A stretch of 64,000 nucleotides of DNA. Source: Planctomycetaceae bacterium (GTDB lineage: Bacteria; Planctomycetota; Phycisphaerae; Sedimentisphaerales; UBA12454). The notes under the pieces are model-generated. The model did not search any database. It was not told the origin of the DNA and was given only the letters and a program-made list of their open reading frames with translations. This document shows positions 25,368 to 34,778 of the stretch, one piece after another. Location: NCBI GenBank assembly GCA_021371795.1, contig JAJFVK010000017.1, positions 1 through 64,000 of the forward strand, given 5' to 3'. Position 1 is the stretch's first letter, and every line of letters starts with the position of its first letter. The position numbers and the translations under genes were made by a program.

Positions 25368-25880
25368 ATGAATTGCGTTAAATTTTTTATTTTATTTTTG
25401 GTTTTAAGCAGTTTCTCGCCGTTGGCAGGGGCTTTCCAGCCGCCTCCGCCGGCCTCTGCGACGTGCAGGATTACGTGCCGAGTTGCGGAAGTTATCGAAT
25501 GGTCGGAAGCTTCATTCCAGGACATTGATTTAGGTGAGCTTTCACCAAAACGAACCGAGGCCGCCGGCCAATCTGTTCTTACTCTTTACACCAATGGCGA
25601 TGTGATTATCACTGCTGATAATTCTGAAACTGCGAAGTTGTCCAATGGCCGATATCAGATTAGAACGCAATACCAGTTGCAGTGTGGTAGCGGTACTGTA
25701 TCTACACAGTGGTGTGCTTATGATACGTTTCTAAAAGAGGCGGTGGAAATAATACACCGGCAGACCGATGGGGCGGTAGTGGTGATTTTGTCAGTGAAGG
25801 CGCAAACAAATGATTTTCGGCCCGGCAGCGGTGGTGAATACGCCGCAGTGCAGACTCTCACGGCTTGTTGGAAGTCGTAG
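25368..25880 (+). CDS. small secreted beta-rich protein, paralogue 3
   Basis: 170 residues with a signal peptide ending LAGA and a short Pro run (QPPPPAS). The mature start SATCRITCRVAEVIEW, TADNSETAKLSNG, AYDTFLKEAVEI and C-terminal QTLTACW align with paralogues 1 and 2 at 21-25 kb. It has extra Cys residues (LQCGSG, QWCAYD, TACW). Divergent from the secretin operon, with 280 bases between the start codons. Its last 23 bases overlap the end of the giant coiled-coil gene on the other strand. Confidence 0.75.
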   Translation: MNCVKFFILFLVLSSFSPLAGAFQPPPPASATCRITCRVAEVIEWSEASFQDIDLGELSPKRTEAAGQSVLTLYTNGDVIITADNSETAKLSNGRYQIRTQYQLQCGSGTVSTQWCAYDTFLKEAVEIIHRQTDGAVVVILSVKAQTNDFRPGSGGEYAAVQTLTACWKS

Positions 25881-28800
25881 AATCTTTTGGTTCTTCCATT
25901 TGTTCCTGTTTTGTATATCCTCGCAGTTTCTCTGTAAATTTTTTGATATTGTAGAAATCTTCTTCCGGTTCCGCGTCGGAAGTCTGCGAAGGGGCTGTTT
26001 TGTGAAGTTTTAATTCCAAATCTGCCATCGCAGAATCGGCAAGGATGGTTCGCAGGTTATCTATTTGTTTTTCCTGCTGTTTAGTTTTCATTTTCTCTTG
26101 CGCCAGTGCACCGTCCGATTCTATTTTCATCCGAACCATTCGCATTCCAAGTTCAGCTTTGAGTTTGGCGATATCTGCCTCGTACATAGCGGATTTTTTG
26201 GCAGTTTCGGTCTGAATCGTTTCAATTGCGCTGATATAGGCGTTTTCTTTGCCCTGACTGCGTGCCTTTTCGGTGTAGATTGCATCCTGTGTTTCGGCCA
26301 GCATTTTGGCCAATTTTTCACCGAATTCCGATTTGACATTGGCGATAGTCTGCTGCGCTTCGGTTCTGATTTGATGGACGGACTGTTCCGCTTCGGCCTT
26401 TATCTTTGTGAACATCTGTTCGTAAGTCTGCGACTTGGCTTCCATCTCTACTTTAAGAGCTGTTTCAGCGGCCTGTAATTTTCGCTGTTCGTTTGCGATT
26501 GTATTTTGAGCATCCTGCTGAACACTGGCCAGTGTCCCCTGTAAGTTCTTTTCCTTTTCCGAGATTTCGGTTTTGAGATTCGCAATGATTGTGTCGAATT
26601 CAATCTTTTGCGTTGTGAGTTTTTCTTCCGCACGCAGTTCAACTTCGGCGATTTTTCTGGTTAATTCCTCGACCTTTGCCTTTTCGATATTTAATTGCTC
26701 TTGTGTGCGTATTCGCGTTTTTGATTCCAGCGTTGCCAGAGCATCAGCTTTTTCTGCCTGCTGAACCTGCTCGACGAGTTTTTTATCCATTTCAGCTTTA
26801 ACTTGAGCAATAGCGTCCTGATGCTGTGCTTTCAGTTCGCTGATTTCCTTTTGATAAGACCTGTATTTAATTTCGTTTTCAGTTTGCAGCCTTGCGATTG
26901 CCTCTTGAGTTTTCGCCTGTTCCTGAACGATTGACCGTATAGACTCGGCCTCGATTTCAGCGGTCTTTCTTATTAATTCATCAAATTTTGACTGTTCGTT
27001 GTGCAACTTGTCCTGTAATTCAGCTTTGAGCTTGATTTCAGAAGTCGCCACAACCTCGGCCTTGACTGTAAGCTGAATTTGAGCCGCGAGTTTCTCTTCG
27101 GACTGCTGTTTGATTTCCGCGATAGCTTTTTGCGATTCGGCTTTTACGTTTTCAATCTGCTCTTTGTAGTATTTTACTATTTTTTCGAATTCGCTTCTCT
27201 GTTCTGCGAAATTTTGTTCTGATTGCGTCTTTAGCTCTTCGAGTTTGTTTGTTAAATCGTCATTATTGCGTAACGCCAGATACAGATTTTCTTCAATTTT
27301 AGCTTTCGCTTTAGCTTCAAGTGCGACCTGTGCTTCAGCTTTGCCGGTGACCTGAATTTGCTCGGCGAGTTTTTCCGCATTTTGACGATTTATATCATTA
27401 ATAGTGTTTTGTGATTCAGCTTTTACATTTTCAATTTGTTCTTTATAGTATTTTACAATTTTTTCAAATTCGCTTCTCTGCTCGGCGAATTTCTGTTCCG
27501 ATTGTGATTTGAGTTCTTCGAGTTTATCTGTTAAATCATCATTGTTGTGTAACGCAAGCTGGAGATTTTCCTCGATTTTCGCTTTCGTGTTGGCTTCGAG
27601 TTTAGCCGTTGCCTCTGCTTTACCTGTAAGCTGAATTTGAGCCGCCAGTTTCTCTTCCATCTGCAGTTGAATATCCTCGATATCCTTCTGCGCCTCGGCC
27701 ATCGCGGTTACGAGCTGTTCTCGGTAGGAATCGGCGGTCTTTTCAAATTCGTTTCTTTGCAGGGTTAATTTTTCATCCGCATTCTGCTGTGTCTGGGCGA
27801 CATCCCTTTGCGCATCAGCTTTAACGATTTCGAGTTGTTTCTGCAGACCTTTAATAATCTTTTCAGATTCTATTTTTTGCGTTGTAAGTTTTTCTTCCGC
27901 CTGTAGTTTTATTTCAAGGGCATTCTTTTGTGACTCGGCTTTTGTGGCTTCAAGTTGTTCCTGATAGCGTTTTATCGTTTGTTCAAATTCCAGTTTTTGA
28001 GTCGCTAATTTTACATCATCCTGCAGTCTTGCCTCGGTGAGCTTTTTCTGTGATTCGGCTTTTATGCTTCCAATTTGTTCTTTATGATATTTTACGGTTT
28101 TTTCAAATTCGTTTTTTTGTTCCGCAAGTTTTTGTTCGTATTGTGATTTTTGTTCATCAGTCTTTTTTGTCAGCGTGTTGTTATTAAGCAGGGCGATTCG
28201 CAGATTCTCTTCAGCCTTGGCTTTTGCCTGTGCCTCCGATGCCGCCAGTGCTTCTGCTTTGGCCGTTAGTTCCGCCTGGTCGGCCAGTTTCTCATCGGCT
28301 TCGTACATTGCTTTCGCCAGCGAATGTTTTGCATCGGCGATGGTTTTTGTCAACGCGGTTTCGTATTCCTGTTTTAGTTTGGAGATTTCTTCTTTGTGAG
28401 TTTTTGAATTTGTTTCGAGTTCGGATTTGAGCGTAGAAATTGTCTGCTGTGCGTTTGTCTTCTCGAACGCGAGTGCTTTTCTCGTTTCCTCTTTGATTTC
28501 CGTTATTTGCTGCAAATATTTCGCTTCGGTTTGCGTCCATTCGTTTTTAAGCGTTTCAATCGCCTGATGTTTTTCGGCCTGCGCCTCGGCTCGTTCTCTG
28601 TTTATCGCCGCACAAGCATCTGCTTTTGTTCTGTCAATCTCTTCTGTCCGTTCGGAGTTCAGTTGAGCGGTTTTTTCCTGATAGAATAAATTAAGTTCCG
28701 CGGTCTTTTTAGTGAGTTCTTCTGCTTTTGCTTTTTCTTTATTAAACAGTTCTTCGGTATGTGTTTTCGCTTTTGATATTGTTTCTATCGCCGCTTCGGC

Positions 28801-30852
28801 GTTTTCCGCACGTTTCCGCAGATTTTCTATTTCTTCGTAGGCCTCGACTCTGATTTTGGCCAGGGCGTCTTTAGATTCTGTTTTGAGCAGGTCAACGATT
28901 TTTTCGTTTTCCGCCTTGAGATTGGCAATCTCATTTTCATAATACTTGGAGACGGTATGAATTTCCGTCCGCTGGCCTGTTATGAGTTGCTGTGATTTTG
29001 CCTGTTCTTCAGATAATGTTTTTTGGAACTCTGTTGTGATTTCCTGAATCTGCTGTTCAAGATTTAGTATCTTTTCACAATATTCCGCGTTTATATTTTT
29101 GATAAGCGATTGTGAGGTTGCCTGTTCTTGTGCGATGGCATCTGCCGCTTTTGTTTCGACTTCACAAATCTTTTTCTCGAGACTTTTCTCTTTCTCGGAG
29201 TATTCAGCTTTAAATTTTTCTGTTGTTTGTGCCAGTTTGGCCGCGGCAGTTGTTTTCTCTCTGTTTATCGTTTCCTGTGTATCGGCTTTTATGCGTTGAA
29301 TTTCCGCTGAATTTTCCGCTTTGAGTTGCGCGACTATTTTTTCAGTGTCCGTTGTCAGCAGGGTGGCCGATTTTTTTGCATCGCTCCTGATTGTCGCGAT
29401 ACTCTGCTGCGATTCTGTTTTGATTTTTTCAAATTCTTCTTCGTAATGTCGTGTCTTTGTGTCAATCTCATTTTTCAGCGTCGAGATAATATCCTTCGCC
29501 TTTGCGTTTTCTTCAGCCGCTGATTTTTCTATCTGTGCGATCTGCCGGATGTAGTTTGCTTCTTTCTCGGCGTATTCGTCTTTGATGGTTGTTATTGCCT
29601 GATGAATCTCTGTCTTCGCAGCCGTTTTAGCCTTGTCCATCGCTGCTGATAGTTCTGATTTCACACGTGCCAGTTCGCTTGAGTGTTCCGATTTGAGCTG
29701 AATTATTTCTTTGTCCCGTTCGCTGATTTTAAGCGTCTGGCTGTTTAATTGTTCCTGAAGGCGTATTTTGTTTTTCGCTTCCAGTGCCGCCGCTGTTTGC
29801 GATTTTACGGTTTGCTCTATTTGGCCGGCAAGTCTTTCCTCATAATCGGCTTTAAGCTGAAAAATCGCCTGATGTGAATCAGATTTTATTTTCGCGATTT
29901 CTTCCTCATACCGTCGGCATTTGGAATCGTTCTCGATTTTGATAGCGTCTATGACATCTTCGGTTGACGCCTCTATTTGACGAATACGCTGTTCGTACTC
30001 TTTTTCTTTTTCCCTGCTTTCAGCTTTTACTGTATTTACTGTCTCTTTGGCTTCTCTGTATGCCTGTTCTTTTGTTTCGCTTAATATTTTGTTCGAGTCT
30101 AATTTAAGGCCTGATATCTCGGCGGAATGTTCTGCTTTGAGTTTTATTATATTTTCGTCCGCCTGTACCAGTCTGGCTGTTAGTTCCTCGATTTTTACTT
30201 TTTCTTTTTTCAGTTGTTCTATCGCCTGAAACTTTGCCTCGTTTTCAGAGTTTGCGACAGCTTCATTTTTCAGAATCTGCTGTAATTGAGAAGCGGATTT
30301 TACTTCTGCGTCTTTTTTAATATGTAAAATTATTTCGTTAAATTCTGATTTGGCTCTGGACAGTTCTTCGGCGTGTATTTGTGATTTTTCTTTCAGTTCC
30401 TGTTTGAGCGAAGATATTATTTCCTGATGTTTTGCCTTGTCTTCCGAAAGTGATTTTTCCGCTTTAGCTTCGGCTTCAGTTATGCGGAGTTTTAGATTTT
30501 TCTCTTTTTCCTCGTATTCAGCTTTAAGTTTCGCACTGTCCTTCTGATTTTGCGACAGGGCGGTTTCTTTTTCTTTTTTCAGTTTTCCTTCGAACTCTGA
30601 TTTCAGTCGAAGTATTTCAGCGGATGATTCAGCCTTGAGTTTCGCAGTGTTATTTTGGTTTTCAGCTATTAGTTTGGTGATAACCTCGTTGTAGGCTTTG
30701 CTTTTTCTGTCCGCAGTGGCAACGATTTGATTTAGATGGTTGTCTGTTTCCTGGGACAGAGCCTGTCCGTCAGATTGAGGTGTCGATTCAGCCTTGAGCA
30801 TTGCTTTGGCAATCAATTTCCCAATTTTAGGTTTGAATCTTAACAGAGACAT
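25858..30852 (-). CDS. giant cytoplasmic coiled-coil protein
   Basis: 1664 residues, almost entirely Lys/Glu/Ala/Gln heptad sequence from about residue 20 to 1600, without signal peptide, membrane helix or nucleotide-binding motif. A basic N-terminus (LLRFKPKIGKLIAKAMLKA) and a non-coiled C-terminal tail (EDFYNIKKFTEKLRGYTKQ) are the only other parts. There are long internal near-repeats of 93 residues (FEKIVKYYKEQIENVKAESQ occurs twice). Fully extended it could exceed 200 nm. It may be a filament or scaffold; no family is recognised. Convergent with paralogue 3, and its start is 256 bases from the divergent pilB-like gene. Confidence 0.85.
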   Translation of the reverse strand: MSLLRFKPKIGKLIAKAMLKAESTPQSDGQALSQETDNHLNQIVATADRKSKAYNEVITKLIAENQNNTAKLKAESSAEILRLKSEFEGKLKKEKETALSQNQKDSAKLKAEYEEKEKNLKLRITEAEAKAEKSLSEDKAKHQEIISSLKQELKEKSQIHAEELSRAKSEFNEIILHIKKDAEVKSASQLQQILKNEAVANSENEAKFQAIEQLKKEKVKIEELTARLVQADENIIKLKAEHSAEISGLKLDSNKILSETKEQAYREAKETVNTVKAESREKEKEYEQRIRQIEASTEDVIDAIKIENDSKCRRYEEEIAKIKSDSHQAIFQLKADYEERLAGQIEQTVKSQTAAALEAKNKIRLQEQLNSQTLKISERDKEIIQLKSEHSSELARVKSELSAAMDKAKTAAKTEIHQAITTIKDEYAEKEANYIRQIAQIEKSAAEENAKAKDIISTLKNEIDTKTRHYEEEFEKIKTESQQSIATIRSDAKKSATLLTTDTEKIVAQLKAENSAEIQRIKADTQETINREKTTAAAKLAQTTEKFKAEYSEKEKSLEKKICEVETKAADAIAQEQATSQSLIKNINAEYCEKILNLEQQIQEITTEFQKTLSEEQAKSQQLITGQRTEIHTVSKYYENEIANLKAENEKIVDLLKTESKDALAKIRVEAYEEIENLRKRAENAEAAIETISKAKTHTEELFNKEKAKAEELTKKTAELNLFYQEKTAQLNSERTEEIDRTKADACAAINRERAEAQAEKHQAIETLKNEWTQTEAKYLQQITEIKEETRKALAFEKTNAQQTISTLKSELETNSKTHKEEISKLKQEYETALTKTIADAKHSLAKAMYEADEKLADQAELTAKAEALAASEAQAKAKAEENLRIALLNNNTLTKKTDEQKSQYEQKLAEQKNEFEKTVKYHKEQIGSIKAESQKKLTEARLQDDVKLATQKLEFEQTIKRYQEQLEATKAESQKNALEIKLQAEEKLTTQKIESEKIIKGLQKQLEIVKADAQRDVAQTQQNADEKLTLQRNEFEKTADSYREQLVTAMAEAQKDIEDIQLQMEEKLAAQIQLTGKAEATAKLEANTKAKIEENLQLALHNNDDLTDKLEELKSQSEQKFAEQRSEFEKIVKYYKEQIENVKAESQNTINDINRQNAEKLAEQIQVTGKAEAQVALEAKAKAKIEENLYLALRNNDDLTNKLEELKTQSEQNFAEQRSEFEKIVKYYKEQIENVKAESQKAIAEIKQQSEEKLAAQIQLTVKAEVVATSEIKLKAELQDKLHNEQSKFDELIRKTAEIEAESIRSIVQEQAKTQEAIARLQTENEIKYRSYQKEISELKAQHQDAIAQVKAEMDKKLVEQVQQAEKADALATLESKTRIRTQEQLNIEKAKVEELTRKIAEVELRAEEKLTTQKIEFDTIIANLKTEISEKEKNLQGTLASVQQDAQNTIANEQRKLQAAETALKVEMEAKSQTYEQMFTKIKAEAEQSVHQIRTEAQQTIANVKSEFGEKLAKMLAETQDAIYTEKARSQGKENAYISAIETIQTETAKKSAMYEADIAKLKAELGMRMVRMKIESDGALAQEKMKTKQQEKQIDNLRTILADSAMADLELKLHKTAPSQTSDAEPEEDFYNIKKFTEKLRGYTKQEQMEEPKDSTTSNKP
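27140..27697. repeat. 279-bp tandem duplication inside the coiled-coil gene
   Basis: Bases 27140-27418 and 27419-27697 are near-copies (for example gcttttac, ttcgaattcgcttctctg versus ttcaaattcgcttctctg), encoding a 93-residue unit twice. A more diverged copy starts near 28058. Differences are mostly at third codon positions, which points to an old duplication kept by selection on the protein. Confidence 0.7.
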
Positions 30853-31108
30853 ACTAATCTTTCACTATTCATTAAAGACAAAACGTATTCATAACCATTT
30901 GTATTTATAAAAGGTTAGAACAGCTACATAATGTAATTTTCGGCATTTTATCGGAATAAACTGTAAAGTTATTGGTCCTAAACTAATATAAAAAATAGTT
31001 TTTTAGCTCATAAGTCATTTATATCTTATGTTTTAAGTATTAGGCAGCAGAAAACACGTCAAGCGACGCCTGTAAAACAACGATAACACCAAGGATAGAC
31101 TAAATAAA

Positions 31109-32872
31109 ATGGCAACATTAGCACCTAAAAATATTGAAGTGAAAAACGAAGTTCCATTCGGCCAATGGCTGGTATCAAAAGGGATAATCAGTCAGGACGA
31201 GTTGAGCGATGCGCTCAAGGAGCAGAAAAAGGCTGGCGGCAAGCTGGGCGAAGTGCTTTTGAGGCTCAAAAAGCAGGAATCAACCTCTATCACACGTTTT
31301 CTTGCAGACTATCTTTCAATGGAGTACAGATCACTTGAGGAAGTCAGCAAGATGGATATGACGGTTGCAAGACTGCTGCCAGAGGCAATTGCCAGGCGTT
31401 TTTGTCTTGTAGCGGTTGGAACAGATGATGAAAAGATTGTCGTCGCAATGGCCGACCCGCTGGATGTTGTCGCGGTCGATACGATTAAACAAAGGTTAAA
31501 GAAAGAACTGAAATTAGTTGTAAGCTCGCAGGAAGAAATCAACCATGCGATAGAATTGATTTATCATGGTTCAGATGTGGAAGAGCAGAGCCTTCGAGAC
31601 CTTGTTGAAACTGAGATTGTTGAAGAGCAGCATGAAATTCAATCTCTAAAAGACAGCCAGGACGAGATTGAAAATACAACTCCTGAAGCTGCTACGCAGG
31701 CTCCTGTTATACGTTTCGTGGATTTGCTTTTGAGCCAGGCCGTGAAGAGCAGGGCAAGCGATATTCACGTTGAGCCGCAGGAAAACACTATGGATATACG
31801 TATGCGTATAGATGGTGTGCTGCGGGATATGGTTCCGCCTGCCAGAAAGATGCAGGCCGCTGTTGTTACAAGAATTAAAATTCTTTCGGATATGGACATT
31901 GCCGAGCATCGTTTGCCGCAGGACGGTCGTTTCAAAATTAAAACCGCAGGCAGAGACATTGATGTTCGTGTTTCGCTCATTCCGGTTATCTACGGCGAAA
32001 AAATCGTTATGCGTATTCTCGACGCAGGCGCCTTGAATCACGACATTACGCAGCTTGGTTTTGAACCGAAGCGGATGGAGGAGTTTAAGACGATACTTAG
32101 TCAGCCGCATGGAATTATTGTCATTACAGGCCCTACAGGAAGCGGTAAAAGTACGACATTGTACTCGGCGTTGAATTATTTGAAGAGTCCGACTGAAAAC
32201 ATCACAACGGTTGAAGACCCGGTTGAATATAGATTGAAGGGCATAAATCAAATTCAGGTAAAATCAGAAATAGGGCTTGATTTCGCGTCCTGTTTGAGAG
32301 CGATTTTAAGACAGGACCCTGATGTGATTTTGGTTGGCGAAATACGTGATAAGGAAACTGTTGAAATAGCGATTAAGGCTTCGCTTACAGGCCACCTTGT
32401 GTTGAGCACATTCCACACAAACGATGCGCCAAGCGCGATCAGCAGATTGATATATATGGGTATTGAGCCGTATTTGCTTGTATCTTCGCTTAATCTGATT
32501 ATTGCGCAAAGACTTGTAAGGAGGATTTGCGAACATTGCAAAGAGCCTGTCGAGTTGAGCGAAGAATTGCTTAGGCGTTTGAAATTTACTCCGGAGCAGG
32601 TCAAAAATGGCAATATATGCAAAGGCAAAGGCTGCTCTGCCTGTGGATGGTCCGGATATAAAGGCAGAATGCCGATTTTTGAATTTCTTGTTATTGATAA
32701 TGATATTCGTGAATTAATCATTAAAGGCGGCAATGAGATGGATATCAGGGCAATGTCCCGTAAAAAGGGCTATGACGGGCTGCTTGAGTGCGGTGCCGGC
32801 AAAATTTTGCTGGGCATGACGACAGCCGAAGAAGTGCTTAGTGTTGCTTTTACTGAAAACATATCGGGGTAA
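31109..32872 (+). CDS. PilB/GspE-type secretion ATPase
   Basis: 587 residues. An N-terminal MshEN-type domain (about 15-150; GQWLVSKGIISQDELSDALK), then a hexameric ATPase domain with Walker A GPTGSGKST at about 341, Asp box and Walker B (DPDVILVGEIRD), His box (STFHTND) and a C-terminal zinc motif (CEHC, CKGKGCSACGW). It powers assembly of type IV pili or type II pseudopili. MshEN domains can bind c-di-GMP in some members. First gene of the plus-strand filament cluster. Confidence 0.95.
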   Translation: MATLAPKNIEVKNEVPFGQWLVSKGIISQDELSDALKEQKKAGGKLGEVLLRLKKQESTSITRFLADYLSMEYRSLEEVSKMDMTVARLLPEAIARRFCLVAVGTDDEKIVVAMADPLDVVAVDTIKQRLKKELKLVVSSQEEINHAIELIYHGSDVEEQSLRDLVETEIVEEQHEIQSLKDSQDEIENTTPEAATQAPVIRFVDLLLSQAVKSRASDIHVEPQENTMDIRMRIDGVLRDMVPPARKMQAAVVTRIKILSDMDIAEHRLPQDGRFKIKTAGRDIDVRVSLIPVIYGEKIVMRILDAGALNHDITQLGFEPKRMEEFKTILSQPHGIIVITGPTGSGKSTTLYSALNYLKSPTENITTVEDPVEYRLKGINQIQVKSEIGLDFASCLRAILRQDPDVILVGEIRDKETVEIAIKASLTGHLVLSTFHTNDAPSAISRLIYMGIEPYLLVSSLNLIIAQRLVRRICEHCKEPVELSEELLRRLKFTPEQVKNGNICKGKGCSACGWSGYKGRMPIFEFLVIDNDIRELIIKGGNEMDIRAMSRKKGYDGLLECGAGKILLGMTTAEEVLSVAFTENISG

Positions 32873-32952
32873 TATCGAAGCATAATTATTAATTAACCGA
32901 GTGTTTAATAATGCCGATAGCGTTAAATGGGTTGTAGAAATCAGGTATTAGT

Positions 32953-34164
32953 ATGCAGGTTTATAGTTATACAGTTAAAACTTTTGCCGGCGAGCGTAAG
33001 GAAGGCGTCAAGCAGGCTGCTTCAGTCAATGAGCTTTCGGGCTGGCTGCGAGAGCAGGGCTTTATACCTATAAAAGTGCATGAGATATCTTCGGAAAGAA
33101 AAAAGAAATCGAGTAGTTCTTCGCGTAAGAAAGTCAAGGCCGCCGAATTGTCTGCGGTTTATTGGCAGTTGACCACGATGCTTGAAAGTGGTGTTCCGGT
33201 AGCGACGGCTTTGGGGACTATTGCCGAAGATATTGAGAATGCGTATCTGCAAACAATAGTTAAGGATATTTTGGCGAAAGTTAATAAAGGCGAACCCTTT
33301 TCAGTTGGTATTGCCGACTATCCCAAAGTATTTAACAAAATAACATGCGCGATGATTTTGGCAGGTGAAACGAGTGGTAATTTGCCGGATTCGCTGAAAA
33401 GGCTTGCCGAGTATTTTGACGGCAGGGACAAGTTCAGCAAAAAAGTCAAGGTTGCGCTTGCGTATCCGATTTTCGTACTGATTTTTATCGTTTTGCTCGT
33501 TGTGTTTATGATGAGTTTTATCGTACCGCGATTCAAAATGATTTTTGACCAGTTAGGCGGGGAACTGCCCGCTTTTACACGCGGGTTTATGGCAGTGTAT
33601 GATATGCTTCGTCATTATATTGTTTTTATGGTTCCTGCGATTTTTGGAATTGTGAGTTCGTTGGGTTGGATTTACAAAAAAACACAAAAGGGGCATCTGT
33701 TTTTCAGTAAGAGATTTCTTGCGATTCCGTTATTTGGAAGGTTAATAAAATACGCATTTGTCGCGATGTTCTGCAAAACTATGGCGGCATTGCTGAACGC
33801 GGGCGTTTCGGTGCTCGAAGTTTTTAATATTCTTTCATCGATGAGCAATAACGATGTCATAAAAGCCGCGGTTATGAAGACAAAGGAACGTATTGTTGAA
33901 GGTACGAGTATTTCGGCAAGTATGATATCGGTCGGTTTCTTTCCCAATATGGTCAATAAAATGGTGCAGATTGGCGAAGAGAGCGGTTCGCTGCCCTCGA
34001 TGCTCGAAAGAACGGCTGATTTTTACGAACGCAAGGTTGACTCGATATTGACGGCTCTATTAAGTTTGCTTGAGCCGATAATGATTGTAACTGTCGGCGG
34101 AGTCGTGCTTACGGTTGTATTAGCGCTGTATTTGCCCATTTTCACGATGGGGGGTAAGGGATAA
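32953..34164 (+). CDS. PilC/GspF inner-membrane platform protein
   Basis: 403 residues, the usual length. Two homologous cytoplasmic helical domains (about 70-195 and 275-395; LTTMLESGVPVATAL and MAALLNAGVSVLEVF are the matching starts) with three membrane segments. The LAGETSGNLP and QIGEESGSLP repeats are family hallmarks. It forms the platform on which the ATPase turns to add pilins. It follows the ATPase gene after 80 bases. Confidence 0.95.
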   Translation: MQVYSYTVKTFAGERKEGVKQAASVNELSGWLREQGFIPIKVHEISSERKKKSSSSSRKKVKAAELSAVYWQLTTMLESGVPVATALGTIAEDIENAYLQTIVKDILAKVNKGEPFSVGIADYPKVFNKITCAMILAGETSGNLPDSLKRLAEYFDGRDKFSKKVKVALAYPIFVLIFIVLLVVFMMSFIVPRFKMIFDQLGGELPAFTRGFMAVYDMLRHYIVFMVPAIFGIVSSLGWIYKKTQKGHLFFSKRFLAIPLFGRLIKYAFVAMFCKTMAALLNAGVSVLEVFNILSSMSNNDVIKAAVMKTKERIVEGTSISASMISVGFFPNMVNKMVQIGEESGSLPSMLERTADFYERKVDSILTALLSLLEPIMIVTVGGVVLTVVLALYLPIFTMGGKG

Positions 34165-34285
34165 AAAAGATTTTAATGGCCATAATTTGGTATTTAAGAA
34201 AATATTTATTATGGTTTAGATTAGTGAAGTAGAGAAAGTTTTTGTTAAACTTATTAACTGTTTTTTAAGAATTAGGAGACAAAAA

Positions 34286-34696
34286 ATGAAAGCAAAAAAA
34301 GGTTTCACTCTGATTGAGTTGATGGTCGTTATTATGATCGTCGGCATTTTGGCTGCGGTGGCTATCCCGTTGATGCGGGGCAGAGTAGATTCAGCAAAAT
34401 GGTCAGAAGGCAAAGCAGTTGCAGGTACTATCGCTACAGCGCTTCGTGCGTATGCTGCTGAAAAAGGCGGCCAGGGCGCATGGGCAAATCCAACTCTCGC
34501 AGAACTTGGATTTACAACAGGCGATATGCTCGGCACATATTTTGCATCGACCAACTACAGCTGGACAACTACTTATGATGAAACAGCAAACCCGCCGCTC
34601 CAGTTTACAGTGACGGTAACAAAACCGACTGCGATTGCTTCAGGTACTGACCTGACGTTGACCGAAGCGGGTGTCTTTGCCGGGGGACCTCAATAA
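34286..34696 (+). CDS. major type IV pilin / pseudopilin
   Basis: 136 residues. Short basic leader MKAKKG, cleavage before FTLIELMVVIMIVGILAAVA with the required Gly at -1 and Glu at +5, then a Gly/Thr-rich head domain. A good aggag lies upstream and a strong terminator directly follows, as expected for the most abundant subunit. The head has no Cys pair and lacks the usual GspG calcium-site pattern, so I keep the call general. Processing would need a prepilin peptidase, which is not in the window. Confidence 0.92.
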   Translation: MKAKKGFTLIELMVVIMIVGILAAVAIPLMRGRVDSAKWSEGKAVAGTIATALRAYAAEKGGQGAWANPTLAELGFTTGDMLGTYFASTNYSWTTTYDETANPPLQFTVTVTKPTAIASGTDLTLTEAGVFAGGPQ

Positions 34697-34724
34697 TCCG
34701 GTAGTATAAACCTAAGTACTAAGT

Positions 34725-34757
34725 TCAGAGGGGCTTCCAGGCCCCTCTGATTTTTTT
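34725..34757 (+). terminator. terminator after the major pilin gene
   Basis: A 10-bp stem tcagaggggc (34725-34734) and gcccctctga (34741-34750), 6-base loop, followed by seven T (34751-34757). Placed inside the cluster, it probably lowers read-through into the minor pilin genes. Confidence 0.85.
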
Positions 34758-34778
34758 CGGGGATGTATGGAGATTTGA

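Noticed and set aside
27140-28300. Repeated segments considered as a CRISPR-like array
   Set aside because: The unit is 279 bp, in frame, with codon-type divergence, and lies inside the coiled-coil gene; there are no short repeats with unique spacers.
25858-30852. SMC/Rad50-type ATPase
   Set aside because: No Walker A, Walker B or ABC signature at either end of the 1664 residues.
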